From JBGPBY01 sp041481485 (lineage in GTDB: Bacteria; Acidobacteriota; Terriglobia; 20CM-2-55-15): DNA of 6,554 nucleotides. The stretch is from the NCBI GenBank assembly GCA_041481485.1, contig JBGPBY010000423.1, positions 1 to 6,554 of the forward strand. Direction: 5' to 3'. This document shows, in pieces, positions 1 through 5,957 of the stretch. A model generated the notes under the pieces. It saw only the letters and a program-made list of their open reading frames with translations. It was not told the origin of the DNA and searched no databases. A program made the translations under genes and the position numbers. Numbering within the stretch: the stretch's first letter is position 1; every line of letters starts with the position of its first letter.

Positions 1-489
1 AGGAGCCTGGAACGTCCCGTTGCCGTTGTTGCGCGAAACGTAGACGCCGGCATTACCGAAGCCGATGATGTCGGCCCGTCCATCTCCCGTTACGTCAGCC
101 ATAAATCGCGGATGTTGATCGACGCGCCAACCGCCGGCGTTATAGCCGTAATTGGCGACGACCAACTGAGGCGGCTGGAACGTACCATTGCCGTTGTTGA
201 GGGAGACATAGGTGCCGTCATTGCCGAATCCGACAATGTCCGCCCGTCCGTCTCCAGTCACATCGGCCATTAACCGGGGGTGCTGATCGACGCGCCAACC
301 GCCGGCGTTATAGCCGTAATTGGCGACGACCAACTGAGGCGGCTGGAACGTGCCGTTGCCGTTGTTGCGCGAAACATAGACGCCGGCGTTGCCGAAGCCA
401 ACGATGTCGTCGCGTCCATCTCCGGTGACGTCCGCCGGCATGCGCGGGTGCTGATCGACACGCCATCCTCCGGCGTTGTAGCCGAAGTT
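1..489 (-). repeat. 168-bp tandem coding repeats (three units, the last cut by the window edge)
   Basis: Read on the minus strand, the units are 489-322, 321-154 and 153-1, each encoding 56 residues that begin NxGYNAGGWRVDQHPR and end near NGNGTFQPPQLVVA. Positions 116-183 and 284-351 are identical over 68 bp, so the DNA itself, not only the protein, is duplicated, which points to recent expansion or gene conversion. These are FG-GAP/VCBS-type units that normally build a beta-propeller or calcium-stabilised stalk. The total number of units is unknown because the array continues outside the window. Confidence 0.93.
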
Positions 490-1311
490 ATCAATCACCA
501 GTTTTACGGAAGGCTTTGGATACAACGTGGTCGAAAATTGTGCATCCTGAGCATCAATATCCACTCCACCGTTAACCGCAGTGTTGTCTTTCATGATCGA
601 CGCCGGCAGCCAATAGCACATGATGGAATCGATATCGGCGTGAGCTGTGGCGATGAGCGCAGAATTTGCCAGAGGAGTGAGAACCTGAGCAATGACCTGC
701 TGTTCAGTCCATCCCTGCGTCGCCATGAAATACTGTATTGCCTTCGCCCGGTCGATACGATCGACGATCTCCTGACGCATGTGCTCATGCGGAAAGCCGA
801 GCGTATGACCCGTTTCATGTCGAACAACCCGGTAGAACTCCGAATCTACGGTGTTCATTGTGAAACCCTGGAGGTTCATCGTCGCCTGACCGGCGGGTAT
901 CTGAAGAACATCCGTGCCCAGATAGGACCAATAGCCGGTGGCGTCCCGGGCAATTCGAACTTGAGGATTCGTTGAGGTCTCGACGAACTGCACATTGGCC
1001 CATGTTCCCCATGCGTTCATGTGCGAGAGAATGCGCGCTCGCAAATCGGCTGGCGGGTTGTCCAGAAATCCGACGGTCAGATGAACTCCGCCGCTACCCC
1101 AATATTTCGCAGTGAGAAGAGACAGATGCTGCGGCTCGATCACAGCATTCGGCATCGCGAGTCCCAGGAACTGCTGAGACGGTGCGTTTGCGGGGTTGAT
1201 CGCTACGGCTTTGCTGGCAGCGTTGACCCACAACGACTCTGGCAATACCTTGATCGTACAGGAATTCTTCGGCATTGGAGTCTCGGTTTCTTTGGTACTT
1301 GTCTTTGTCAT
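1..1311 (-). CDS. Astacin-like (M12A) zinc metalloprotease with C-terminal FG-GAP/VCBS repeats, 3' end outside window
   Basis: A secreted or surface protease is the likely role. Seen: 437 codons are open to the left edge. Residues 165-177 read HETGHTLGFPHEH, the HExxHxxGxxHE zinc site in which H165, H169 and H175 would bind zinc and E166 is the catalytic base. SIMCY at 229-233 fits the astacin Met-turn (S-x-M-x-Y, M231). From residue 275, 56-residue repeats carry the calcium-binding-type loop DVTGDGRxD followed by GFGN. The start at 1311 was chosen because GGAG lies 6 nt upstream; in-frame ATGs at 1323 and 1275 have poorer ribosome sites. No hydrophobic signal peptide is visible at any of these starts, which is odd for this class, so export may use another route or the start may be misjudged. 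The gene is divergent from the aldehyde dehydrogenase operon. The family assignment is firm; substrate and location are inference. Confidence 0.87.
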   Translation of the reverse strand, partial: MTKTSTKETETPMPKNSCTIKVLPESLWVNAASKAVAINPANAPSQQFLGLAMPNAVIEPQHLSLLTAKYWGSGGVHLTVGFLDNPPADLRARILSHMNAWGTWANVQFVETSTNPQVRIARDATGYWSYLGTDVLQIPAGQATMNLQGFTMNTVDSEFYRVVRHETGHTLGFPHEHMRQEIVDRIDRAKAIQYFMATQGWTEQQVIAQVLTPLANSALIATAHADIDSIMCYWLPASIMKDNTAVNGGVDIDAQDAQFSTTLYPKPSVKLVIDNFGYNAGGWRVDQHPRMPADVTGDGRDDIVGFGNAGVYVSRNNGNGTFQPPQLVVANYGYNAGGWRVDQHPRLMADVTGDGRADIVGFGNDGTYVSLNNGNGTFQPPQLVVANYGYNAGGWRVDQHPRFMADVTGDGRADIIGFGNAGVYVSRNNGNGTFQAP

Positions 1312-1338
1312 TACAGTCTCCATTTCTCTGGCGTTAAA

Positions 1339-1359
1339 CGGTGCCGCCAGGCGACACCG
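1339..1359. repeat. Imperfect inverted repeat in the divergent spacer
   Basis: CGGTGCCGCC and GGCGACACCG are 10-bp arms around a single A, with one mismatch (C1344 against A1354). On the plus strand it is followed closely by GCGTTTTCG, too poor in T to be called a terminator. It could be a protein-binding dyad or an mRNA-leader hairpin for the minus-strand protease. Confidence 0.45.
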
Positions 1360-1378
1360 CGTTTTCGTGTGTATCAGT

Positions 1379-1401
1379 GTTACCGGACAAGCTCCGGTGA
1401 C
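1379..1401. repeat. 9-bp stem hairpin/dyad in the divergent spacer
   Basis: GTTACCGGA (1379-1387) and TCCGGTGAC (1393-1401) pair over nine positions, with one T-G wobble, around the 5-nt loop CAAGC. It lies about 95 bp before the plus-strand start and 68 bp before the minus-strand start. There is no T-tract on either side, so an operator or leader hairpin is more likely than a terminator. Confidence 0.5.
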
Positions 1402-1495
1402 TTGTTTACTGAAAATGACTGTAGTGTGAGAAACGTTTCGAGGGGGTCTTCGGATATACTCCCGGCTTGCTTTCAAAGTAAGGAGGATTTCATAT

Positions 1496-3007
1496 ATGAA
1501 CCAAGCCACCAGTGTTGCTGCATTCGCGGACCTCAGTCCGGGCGTCAGCGCCTTCATCGCCAAGCCCCGAAAACTCTACATCGACGGTCAATGGGTCCCG
1601 TCCGCTTCGGGCAAGACCTTCAGCACGATTGATCCCGCCACTGAACAGGTGATCTGCGAAGTTGCCGAAGGCGACAGGGAAGACGTGGACCGTGCTGCAA
1701 AGGCCGCGCACAAGGCGTTCTACGAAGGCGAATGGTCACGGATGATTCCGGCGGGTCGCGAAGCGCTCTTGCTCAAGTGGGCGGATCTTGTGGAAGCCAA
1801 CGCGGACATGCTTGCGGAATTGGAATCGCTCGACAACGGCAAGCTGGTCATGTACGCGAAGATGATCGACGTGCCCGCCAGCGTGCAGTTGATCCGCTAC
1901 TATGCCGGCTGGGCCACCAAAATCGGGGGCACCACGGCCAACGTCTCCATCGGGATTCCCAATATGGAGTTTCACGCCTTCACGTTGCGCCAGCCTGTCG
2001 GGGTCGTCGGCCAGATCATTCCCTGGAATTTTCCGCTCGTGATGGCGGCTTTGAAACTGTCGCCGGCGCTGGCATGCGGATGCACCAGCATTCTCAAACC
2101 CGCCGAGCAAACGCCTTTGAGCGCAATTCGTCTGGTGGAACTGGCCGAACAAGCCGGTATTCCAAAAGGTGTGATCAATCTGATCACGGGTTTCGGCGAA
2201 ACCGCAGGGCAGGCGATAGTGGAGCACCCGCTCGTTCGAAAAATTGCCTTCACCGGTTCCACGACTGTCGGCAAACAAGTCGGCAAGCTCGCAATGGACA
2301 GTCTGAAACGTGTGTCGTTGGAACTGGGCGGCAAGAGCCCGGTGATTATCGCCAAAGACGCCAATCTCGACGAAGCGATCGCAGGCGCCGCCAACGCCAT
2401 TTTCTTCAATCAAGGCCAGGTTTGCGTGGCTGGCTCCCGCCTATTTGTGGAAGAGCCCATCTTCGATGATGTGATGAGCGGCATGACGGAAATCGCACGT
2501 TCCATGAAACTGGGTGGCGGCCGCAATCCGGATTCGCAGATGGGACCGCTGGTCAGCAAGGAGCAGCACGATCGGGTACTCGGTTACATCGAGAGCGGGA
2601 TTCGCGAAGGCGGTGAAGTACTGGCGGGCGGTGGCCGGCATGGCGACAAGGGCTACTTCGTGCAGCCGACCATATTCAAGAACTGCAGCTCCGCGTCCAC
2701 CGTATATAAGGAAGAGATCTTCGGCCCGGTTCTGGTTGCGAACAGCTATAAGGATGCCGACGAGATTGCCGCGCAGGCAAACGATACGGTCTACGGACTG
2801 GCTGCAAGCATTTGGACGCAGAATCTCAGCCTCGCGCATCGTCTGGCGAAACGGATCGAGGCCGGCACGGTGTGGGTGAACTGTCACCACATGGTCGATC
2901 CCGCGCTGCCCTTCGGGGGTTTCAAGCAGAGCGGCATCGGTCGCGAACAGGCAGCCGACGGGATAGAGCTTTACACCGAAACGAAATCCGTTTTGATGCG
3001 GATATGA
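1496..3007 (+). CDS. NAD(P)-dependent aldehyde dehydrogenase, phenylacetaldehyde-dehydrogenase-like
   Basis: A 503-residue cytoplasmic enzyme, full length for the ALDH superfamily, that oxidises an aldehyde to its carboxylate with NAD(P)+. Seen: the N-terminal strand KLYIDGQWVP (27-34), oxyanion Asn178 in PWNFP, cofactor Lys201 and Glu204 in ILKPAEQ (the Glu favours NAD+ over NADP+ in ALDH2-type enzymes), FTGS at 252-255, general base Glu276 in LELGGKSP, nucleophile Cys310 in FFNQGQVCVAGSR, ribose-contacting Glu407 in EEIFGP, and PFGGFKQSGIGRE at 472-484. The segment GTVWVNCHHMVDPALPFGG resembles FeaB/StyD phenylacetaldehyde dehydrogenases, but the substrate is not proven. The start is set by TAAGGAGG nine bases upstream. 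Its stop lies 17 bp before the next start, and that gene's ribosome site falls in the gap, so the two are an operon. Confidence 0.96.
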   Translation: MNQATSVAAFADLSPGVSAFIAKPRKLYIDGQWVPSASGKTFSTIDPATEQVICEVAEGDREDVDRAAKAAHKAFYEGEWSRMIPAGREALLLKWADLVEANADMLAELESLDNGKLVMYAKMIDVPASVQLIRYYAGWATKIGGTTANVSIGIPNMEFHAFTLRQPVGVVGQIIPWNFPLVMAALKLSPALACGCTSILKPAEQTPLSAIRLVELAEQAGIPKGVINLITGFGETAGQAIVEHPLVRKIAFTGSTTVGKQVGKLAMDSLKRVSLELGGKSPVIIAKDANLDEAIAGAANAIFFNQGQVCVAGSRLFVEEPIFDDVMSGMTEIARSMKLGGGRNPDSQMGPLVSKEQHDRVLGYIESGIREGGEVLAGGGRHGDKGYFVQPTIFKNCSSASTVYKEEIFGPVLVANSYKDADEIAAQANDTVYGLAASIWTQNLSLAHRLAKRIEAGTVWVNCHHMVDPALPFGGFKQSGIGREQAADGIELYTETKSVLMRI

Positions 3008-3024
3008 AGCAAGGAGAAATGACG

Positions 3025-4251
3025 ATGAAACTGAAACTTGCAACAACAGTGCTGCTGCTCACCGTGATGTCGGTGGCGGTCTGGGCCCAGGTGAATGCAG
3101 GCGAACAGAAGCCCGAAGCCAGCATGCCCTTCAACATGACCACGGTGACCACCTTTAACCTGCCATGGCGGCTGGCATTCCTGCCGGATGGCCGCATGCT
3201 GATCACCGAAAAGGTCGGGCCGGTTTGGTTGGTGAGCCAAAAGGGAGAGAAGATCATGGTCAGCAATACGCCTCCGGTTTATTACCAGCAGCAGAACGGC
3301 ATGCTTGGCGTTTACATTTCGCCCCGTTACGCTACCGACCAGAGTATCTATCTCACCTATGCCGAGCCCGGCGGTTCTGGCGGCGGATTGGCGCTGGCCC
3401 GCGCCAAACTGGCAGTCACCGCCACCACGGCCAGCCTACAGAATTTCGAAGTGTTGTGGCACCAGATGCCCCAGGGCAAGGGCGGTCAGGAAGGTGGAGC
3501 GGTCGCCTTCTCACCGGACGGCCAGTATCTGTTTCTCACGGTCGGCGACCGTCAGCGCTTCACCCCCGCTCAGGATCCAGACCAGCCCGTCGGCAAGATC
3601 CTCCGCCTGACATTGGACGGCAAACCCGCGCCCGGCAATCCCAACTTCGGTAAGACCGGCGCTGCCACGATTCCGCTGATCGATCCGCCACGTGACACCG
3701 AAGCCGCCAAGACCGCGACCGTAGTGAGTACCTATACCTTCCCAGGCCCCAACAACACGCCTGCGGAAACTTGGACCATGGGCCACCGCACGCCCTATGG
3801 CCTGGCGTTTTCGCCCAGCGGTGAATTGTGGGAACTCGAGCATGGCCCGCGCGGCGGCGACGAACTGAACCTGATCGAGAAGGGAAAGAATTACGGCTGG
3901 CCGCTTGTCGGATATGCGCCGAACTATGACGGCGTGGCGATCCCGCATCCCGATACCCGGCCCGACCTGGCGAAGCCGGCGATCTATTGGGTTCCGGTAA
4001 TCGCTCCAGGCAATCTGATGTTCTACCGGGGAACCCAGACTTTCCCGCAATGGAACGGCAATGGTTTTATCGGCGGCATGGGAACCCAGTCGCTCACCCG
4101 CGTCATCTTTGATGGTAAGGGTGGAGCGAAAACCGCAGAGCGCTGGGCTGTCGGCAAGCGCATCCGCGATGTGGCAGAAGGTCCCGATGGCTCGCTGTGG
4201 TTGCTGGAGGATGCCAACCCCGGCGCGCTGATCCATGTGACACCGAAGTGA
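3025..4251 (+). CDS. Exported PQQ-dependent sugar dehydrogenase (sGDH/YliI family) with substituted catalytic His
   Basis: A 408-residue periplasmic beta-propeller quinoprotein that should oxidise sugars or related aldoses using PQQ and Ca2+. Seen: a signal peptide at 1-21 or 1-25 (MKLK, hydrophobic core, possible cuts after VWA or VNA), PWRLAFLPDGRMLITE (47-62), GMLGVYISP (92-100), FSPDGQYLFLTVGDR (162-176), GKILRLTLDGKP (190-201), GHRTPYGLAF (253-262), EHGPRGGDELNLI (272-284), NYGWPL and GKRIRDVAEGPDG (377-389). R255, R379 and R381 match PQQ-contacting arginines of the family. Odd: aligned with sGDH DHQGGR and YliI NHFGGR, this protein reads GQEGGA, so the His base is Gln155 and the Arg is Ala159. 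The start at 3025 has AAGGAG eight bases upstream; ATGs at 3004 and 3019 are badly spaced. Family firm; activity uncertain. Confidence 0.93.
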   Translation: MKLKLATTVLLLTVMSVAVWAQVNAGEQKPEASMPFNMTTVTTFNLPWRLAFLPDGRMLITEKVGPVWLVSQKGEKIMVSNTPPVYYQQQNGMLGVYISPRYATDQSIYLTYAEPGGSGGGLALARAKLAVTATTASLQNFEVLWHQMPQGKGGQEGGAVAFSPDGQYLFLTVGDRQRFTPAQDPDQPVGKILRLTLDGKPAPGNPNFGKTGAATIPLIDPPRDTEAAKTATVVSTYTFPGPNNTPAETWTMGHRTPYGLAFSPSGELWELEHGPRGGDELNLIEKGKNYGWPLVGYAPNYDGVAIPHPDTRPDLAKPAIYWVPVIAPGNLMFYRGTQTFPQWNGNGFIGGMGTQSLTRVIFDGKGGAKTAERWAVGKRIRDVAEGPDGSLWLLEDANPGALIHVTPK

Positions 4252-4279
4252 TCCCTTCGCCATCAGGCGAACGAGAAGC

Positions 4280-4311
4280 AAAAGGCCGGAGCGATCCGGC
4301 CTTTTTTCTTT
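4280..4311 (+). terminator. Rho-independent terminator of the ALDH-sugar dehydrogenase operon
   Basis: An 11-bp stem, AAAAGGCCGGA (4280-4290) with TCCGGCCTTTT (4295-4305), closes a GCGA tetraloop and runs into TTTTTTCTTT. It starts 29 bases after the sugar dehydrogenase stop. A smaller perfect hairpin, TTCGCC-ATCA-GGCGAA at 4256-4271, precedes it. On the minus strand the stem is followed by TTTTGCTT, so it may also stop the converging Uma2 gene, which ends at 4342. Confidence 0.93.
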
Positions 4312-4341
4312 GCAATCAGCAGTAAGAAATTTCCTTAGCAG

Positions 4342-4959
4342 CTATTCCTGGATCGTTCTTCGATCCGATTCCTGTTTCTCTGCCGGAACGCCCTCAAAAA
4401 AATCGGATACGGGGCAGGAAAATTCTGGCAACAGAGGCGAGGATAGTAAATCTGCCCCGGAGAGAACGGCAGTGGGAATCAAGCCTTCGACAGTGCGACT
4501 GAACACGTCGACCTGACGACGTCGCCAGTCGACAATCCAGTATTCTTCAACGCCACGGCGGGAATACAGCTTGAGCTTCGCTTCACGGTCGCGTCTCTCA
4601 TTGGCCGATCCCGGAGAAAGCACTTCGATGATCAGTTCCGGAGCCGTATGGAGTTTTCCGTCTGTACCGAGTGCTTTTCCCAGCCGTTGGTTACCGATCC
4701 AGATCACATCGGGGGCGACATCGTCGTCATCTGCGAAGATTAGGCCGGGTGCTGCCACCGCCCTCCCTAGTCCCGTTTGTGCCGACCATTGTTGAAGCTT
4801 CATTGCGACATTGAGACAAACCACTTGATGACAGAAGTGAGGCTGCCTGGACACGTACAACTCTCCATCGATAATCTCGTAGCGTTTGCCGTCATCCGGA
4901 AACGCTTCAAGATCTCGGGAAGCAAAACGGAACGTTGTGTTCACGGGATTGTTGTCCAT
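4342..4959 (-). CDS. Uma2 family protein (DUF820, PD-(D/E)XK nuclease fold)
   Basis: A 205-residue putative restriction-endonuclease-fold protein; the cellular role of Uma2 proteins is poorly known. Seen: N-terminal RYEIIDGELYVSRQP (26-40), His44, DDDDVAPDVIWI (77-88) with candidate metal ligand D84, PELIIEVLSPGS (107-118) with E112, then KLKLYSRRGVEEYWIVD (128-144), in which K128 or K130 sits on the helix where this family keeps its catalytic Lys. All the active-site elements therefore look present. The C-terminus ends in a charged tail. The start at ATG 4959 has only a weak AGG ahead of it. A GTG at 4983 would add eight residues but has no ribosome site, and a TATATT box lies between the two. 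The gene stands alone, convergent with the sugar dehydrogenase, next to the toxin-antitoxin relics. Confidence 0.88.
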   Translation of the reverse strand: MDNNPVNTTFRFASRDLEAFPDDGKRYEIIDGELYVSRQPHFCHQVVCLNVAMKLQQWSAQTGLGRAVAAPGLIFADDDDVAPDVIWIGNQRLGKALGTDGKLHTAPELIIEVLSPGSANERRDREAKLKLYSRRGVEEYWIVDWRRRQVDVFSRTVEGLIPTAVLSGADLLSSPLLPEFSCPVSDFFEGVPAEKQESDRRTIQE

Positions 4960-5053
4960 TGGGCCTGAGGCAAAATATAGCACAGGGGGCGATGAAAGGC
5001 GTTGACGCGTCGTCGGTCTCTAATGGTAACGCGATGCATTACTAGCGGATTTC

Positions 5054-5131
5054 ATGATCAAGTCGTTCGGGGACAAGGAAACGGCGAAAATCTGGAATCG
5101 GGAATACTCGAAAGAGCTTCCGAAGGAATAG
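5054..5131 (+). pseudogene. N-terminal stub of a HigB/RelE-type toxin
   Basis: Twenty-five codons starting MIKSFGDKETAKIWNREY and ending SKELPKE, then TAG at 5129-5131. This closely matches the first helices of the plasmid-maintenance HigB toxins (PF05015; typical starts are MIKSFxDKETEKIFxRxFSKKLP), which are about 90 residues long mRNA-cleaving proteins. The catalytic C-terminal half and its PPGNRLE-type motif were not found in any plus frame downstream, and no HigA antitoxin follows. It is best read as a truncated, inactive relic. The assignment rests on remembered family sequences, not on an alignment. Confidence 0.6.
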
Positions 5132-5196
5132 AGAATCCTCTAACTGGCATCCGTCTGGCGTTACTACAGGACGGCATTATAGAATCGCGTGAACTC

Positions 5197-5277
5197 ATGA
5201 AGACCCTCATTCTGGCGACGGCATTGACGTTCACTTCCGCTATTTCCATCCCGTCCGAGAATCCTTTCGCGAATTGA
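5197..5277 (+). other. 26-codon ORF resembling a bare signal peptide
   Basis: It starts MKTLILATALTFTSAIS and ends SENPFAN before TGA. The Lys-then-hydrophobic pattern with small residues near position 15 looks like a secretion signal, but there is no mature domain and no Shine-Dalgarno. It could be the broken start of a secreted protein, a small peptide, or chance. Confidence 0.2.
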
Positions 5278-5278
5278 G

Positions 5279-5313
5279 TTGGCCGGCATCACTACACATC
5301 ACTGTATTAATTT
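5279..5313 (+). promoter_or_regulatory. Likely promoter/operator of the VapB-type antitoxin
   Basis: The heptamer CATCACT occurs at 5287-5293 and again at 5297-5303, ten bases apart, about one helical turn. It sits between TTGGCC (5279-5284) and TGTATT (5303-5308), a weak -35/-10 pair with 18-bp spacing. Ribbon-helix-helix antitoxins commonly autorepress through such spaced half-sites. There is no Shine-Dalgarno before the ATG at 5314, so the message would have a very short or absent leader. Confidence 0.35.
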
Positions 5314-5544
5314 ATGAGGACTACAGTCGCTCTGGATGATGACGTTTTTGAAGCGGCAAAGGCACAGGCACAGGCTTCTGGAAGGAAACTGGGAGAGGTT
5401 CTCTCGCAACTGGCCCGGAGGGGACTGAAAGCCGCCTCGCAGAGGACGACAGAAAGCGGGCTTCCCGTTTTCAGCGTTCAACCGAACGCCGACACTATTC
5501 CGAGCAGAAGGGCAAAGGAGTTACTTGCTGAAGATGCGACGTGA
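5314..5544 (+). CDS. VapB-type ribbon-helix-helix antitoxin, orphan
   Basis: A 76-residue protein with the build of antitoxins that pair with PIN-domain VapC RNases. Residues 2-8 (RTTVALD) form the DNA-contacting strand, 9-22 the first helix, SGRKLGEVLSQLARRGL (22-38) the turn and second helix. A flexible C-terminal arm carries GLPVFSV (49-55) and RRAKELLAED, the part that would thread into a toxin. The family normally neutralises VapC and represses its own operon. Here the stop TGA (5542-5544) overlaps a GTG at 5541, the usual coupling to a toxin gene, but that frame ends after six codons. No PIN domain follows, so this antitoxin is intact but orphan. Confidence 0.83.
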   Translation: MRTTVALDDDVFEAAKAQAQASGRKLGEVLSQLARRGLKAASQRTTESGLPVFSVQPNADTIPSRRAKELLAEDAT

Positions 5545-5561
5545 AGACAGTTCTGTTCTGA
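5541..5561 (+). pseudogene. Six-codon remnant at the position of the VapC toxin
   Basis: A GTG overlapping the antitoxin stop opens a frame reading MKTVLF and then TGA. VapC toxins often begin with a short beta strand of this kind followed by the catalytic LLDxNVL motif. The Asp-containing motif is absent here, and 5562-5646 shows no PIN-like sequence in any plus frame. Length and sequence are too short for proof; the overlap geometry is the main support. Confidence 0.3.
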
Positions 5562-5646
5562 GCAGGCACGCGTGTAGGGCGCCTTCGACTAAACATGTAT
5601 CAAAAGATTTTTCGAAACCAGTCCATATTCAGGCCATGATTGTGGC

Positions 5647-5895
5647 GTGATTACTAAAGTCCAACTGGACTCATCAAATCGGATCATCCTCTCCAGGGAC
5701 TTGCGGCGAGCGGCAGGTTTTGAGCGAGGACAGAAACTCAAGGCATCTGCAGCGCCGGGCCGGATTGTGCTGGAAGTTGAAGCCAATCCAGCGGGGAAGG
5801 TCGTTAAACGCGGGAAGCTCAAAGTCTGGACGGGAGCTGTACCGAAACTTCCTCTGGCCGATGCTGTCGAGCATTCACGCCGATATAGCCGATGA
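5647..5895 (+). CDS. AbrB/MazE/SpoVT-type DNA-binding protein, probable orphan antitoxin
   Basis: An 82-residue protein whose residues 5-43 fit the swapped-hairpin AbrB fold: VQLDSSNRIILSRDLRRAAG, then a GQKLKA turn and GRIVLEV. The usual GRVVIP core is altered to NRIILS, losing the common Gly and Pro. The C-terminal part (44-82) is the region that in antitoxins binds a MazF or VapC toxin. The start is GTG, its GTGA overlapping the stop of a four-codon frame; only a distant CAGG (5630-5633) could serve as ribosome site, so the start is moderately uncertain. Its stop overlaps a new ATG (ATGA, 5892-5895), the typical antitoxin-toxin junction, but no toxin follows. It is probably DNA-binding; the partner appears lost. 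Confidence 0.77.
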   Translation: MITKVQLDSSNRIILSRDLRRAAGFERGQKLKASAAPGRIVLEVEANPAGKVVKRGKLKVWTGAVPKLPLADAVEHSRRYSR

Positions 5896-5957
5896 CTTTT
5901 CTGAATAAATTGGGGACAGAGAGCAGTTTCTCGCTACAACACCAATCAAATCCGTAA
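5892..5957 (+). pseudogene. Toxin start interrupted by a palindromic element
   Basis: The ATGA overlap with the AbrB-type gene opens a 21-codon frame that begins MTFL and then reads straight into the 91-bp hairpin element at its outer edge (5904), ending at TAA 5955-5957. VapC toxins frequently begin like MTFLDTS, so MTFL may be the surviving start. Only four codons lie outside the element, so this is suggestive rather than shown. Confidence 0.3.

Larger units (their letters stand above)
1312..1495. promoter_or_regulatory. Divergent intergenic control region
   Basis: This 184-bp gap separates the protease start (minus) from the aldehyde dehydrogenase start (plus). It holds two inverted repeats (1339-1359 and 1379-1401), a perfect 10-bp palindrome GAAACGTTTC at 1430-1439 and a -10-like TATACT at 1455-1460. 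No good -35 lies 17 bp upstream of TATACT; AACGTT, part of the palindrome, sits there. A factor bound at the palindrome would overlap the -35 position of the operon promoter. TAAGGAGG at 1479-1486 is the Shine-Dalgarno of the downstream gene. No convincing promoter was seen for the minus-strand gene. Confidence 0.4.
4984..5313. other. 330-bp stretch without an intact gene
   Basis: It lies between the Uma2 start and the VapB-type antitoxin. It holds a TTGACG -35-like box at 5002-5007 with only a weak -10 candidate (GGTAAC, 5025-5030), a HigB-like toxin stub at 5054-5131, a 26-codon signal-peptide-like ORF at 5197-5277 and a repeat-bearing leader for the antitoxin. A 91-codon frame at 5002-5277 spans much of it but has no family resemblance or ribosome site and is not accepted as a gene. 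The region reads as decayed DNA. Confidence 0.55.

Noticed and set aside
1..489. Possible CRISPR array because of regular repeats
   Set aside because: The period is 168 bp with no short repeat plus unique spacer structure; the units are coding VCBS repeats.
280..975. 231-codon plus-strand ORF
   Set aside because: It lies wholly antisense to the metalloprotease and its VCBS repeats, which carry clear family motifs; its own translation shows none.
1021..1632. 203-codon plus-strand ORF ending inside the aldehyde dehydrogenase
   Set aside because: It overlaps the protease gene antisense, the divergent spacer and the start of the aldehyde dehydrogenase, has no family motif and no ribosome site.
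1736..2413. 225-codon minus-strand ORF
   Set aside because: Antisense to the ALDH catalytic core; its openness follows from codon bias of the real gene.
2812..3024. Upstream extension of the sugar dehydrogenase frame into the aldehyde dehydrogenase
   Set aside because: The added residues are a shadow of the aldehyde dehydrogenase C-terminus. A signal peptide and the AAGGAG site at 3011-3016 fix the start at 3025.
3511..4281. 256-codon minus-strand ORF
   Set aside because: Antisense to the sugar dehydrogenase, without recognisable motifs, and it crosses the first hairpin after that gene.
5002..5277. 91-codon plus-strand ORF
   Set aside because: No family resemblance and no Shine-Dalgarno. 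It overlaps the better-supported HigB-like stub in another frame, and only its last 26 codons look peptide-like.
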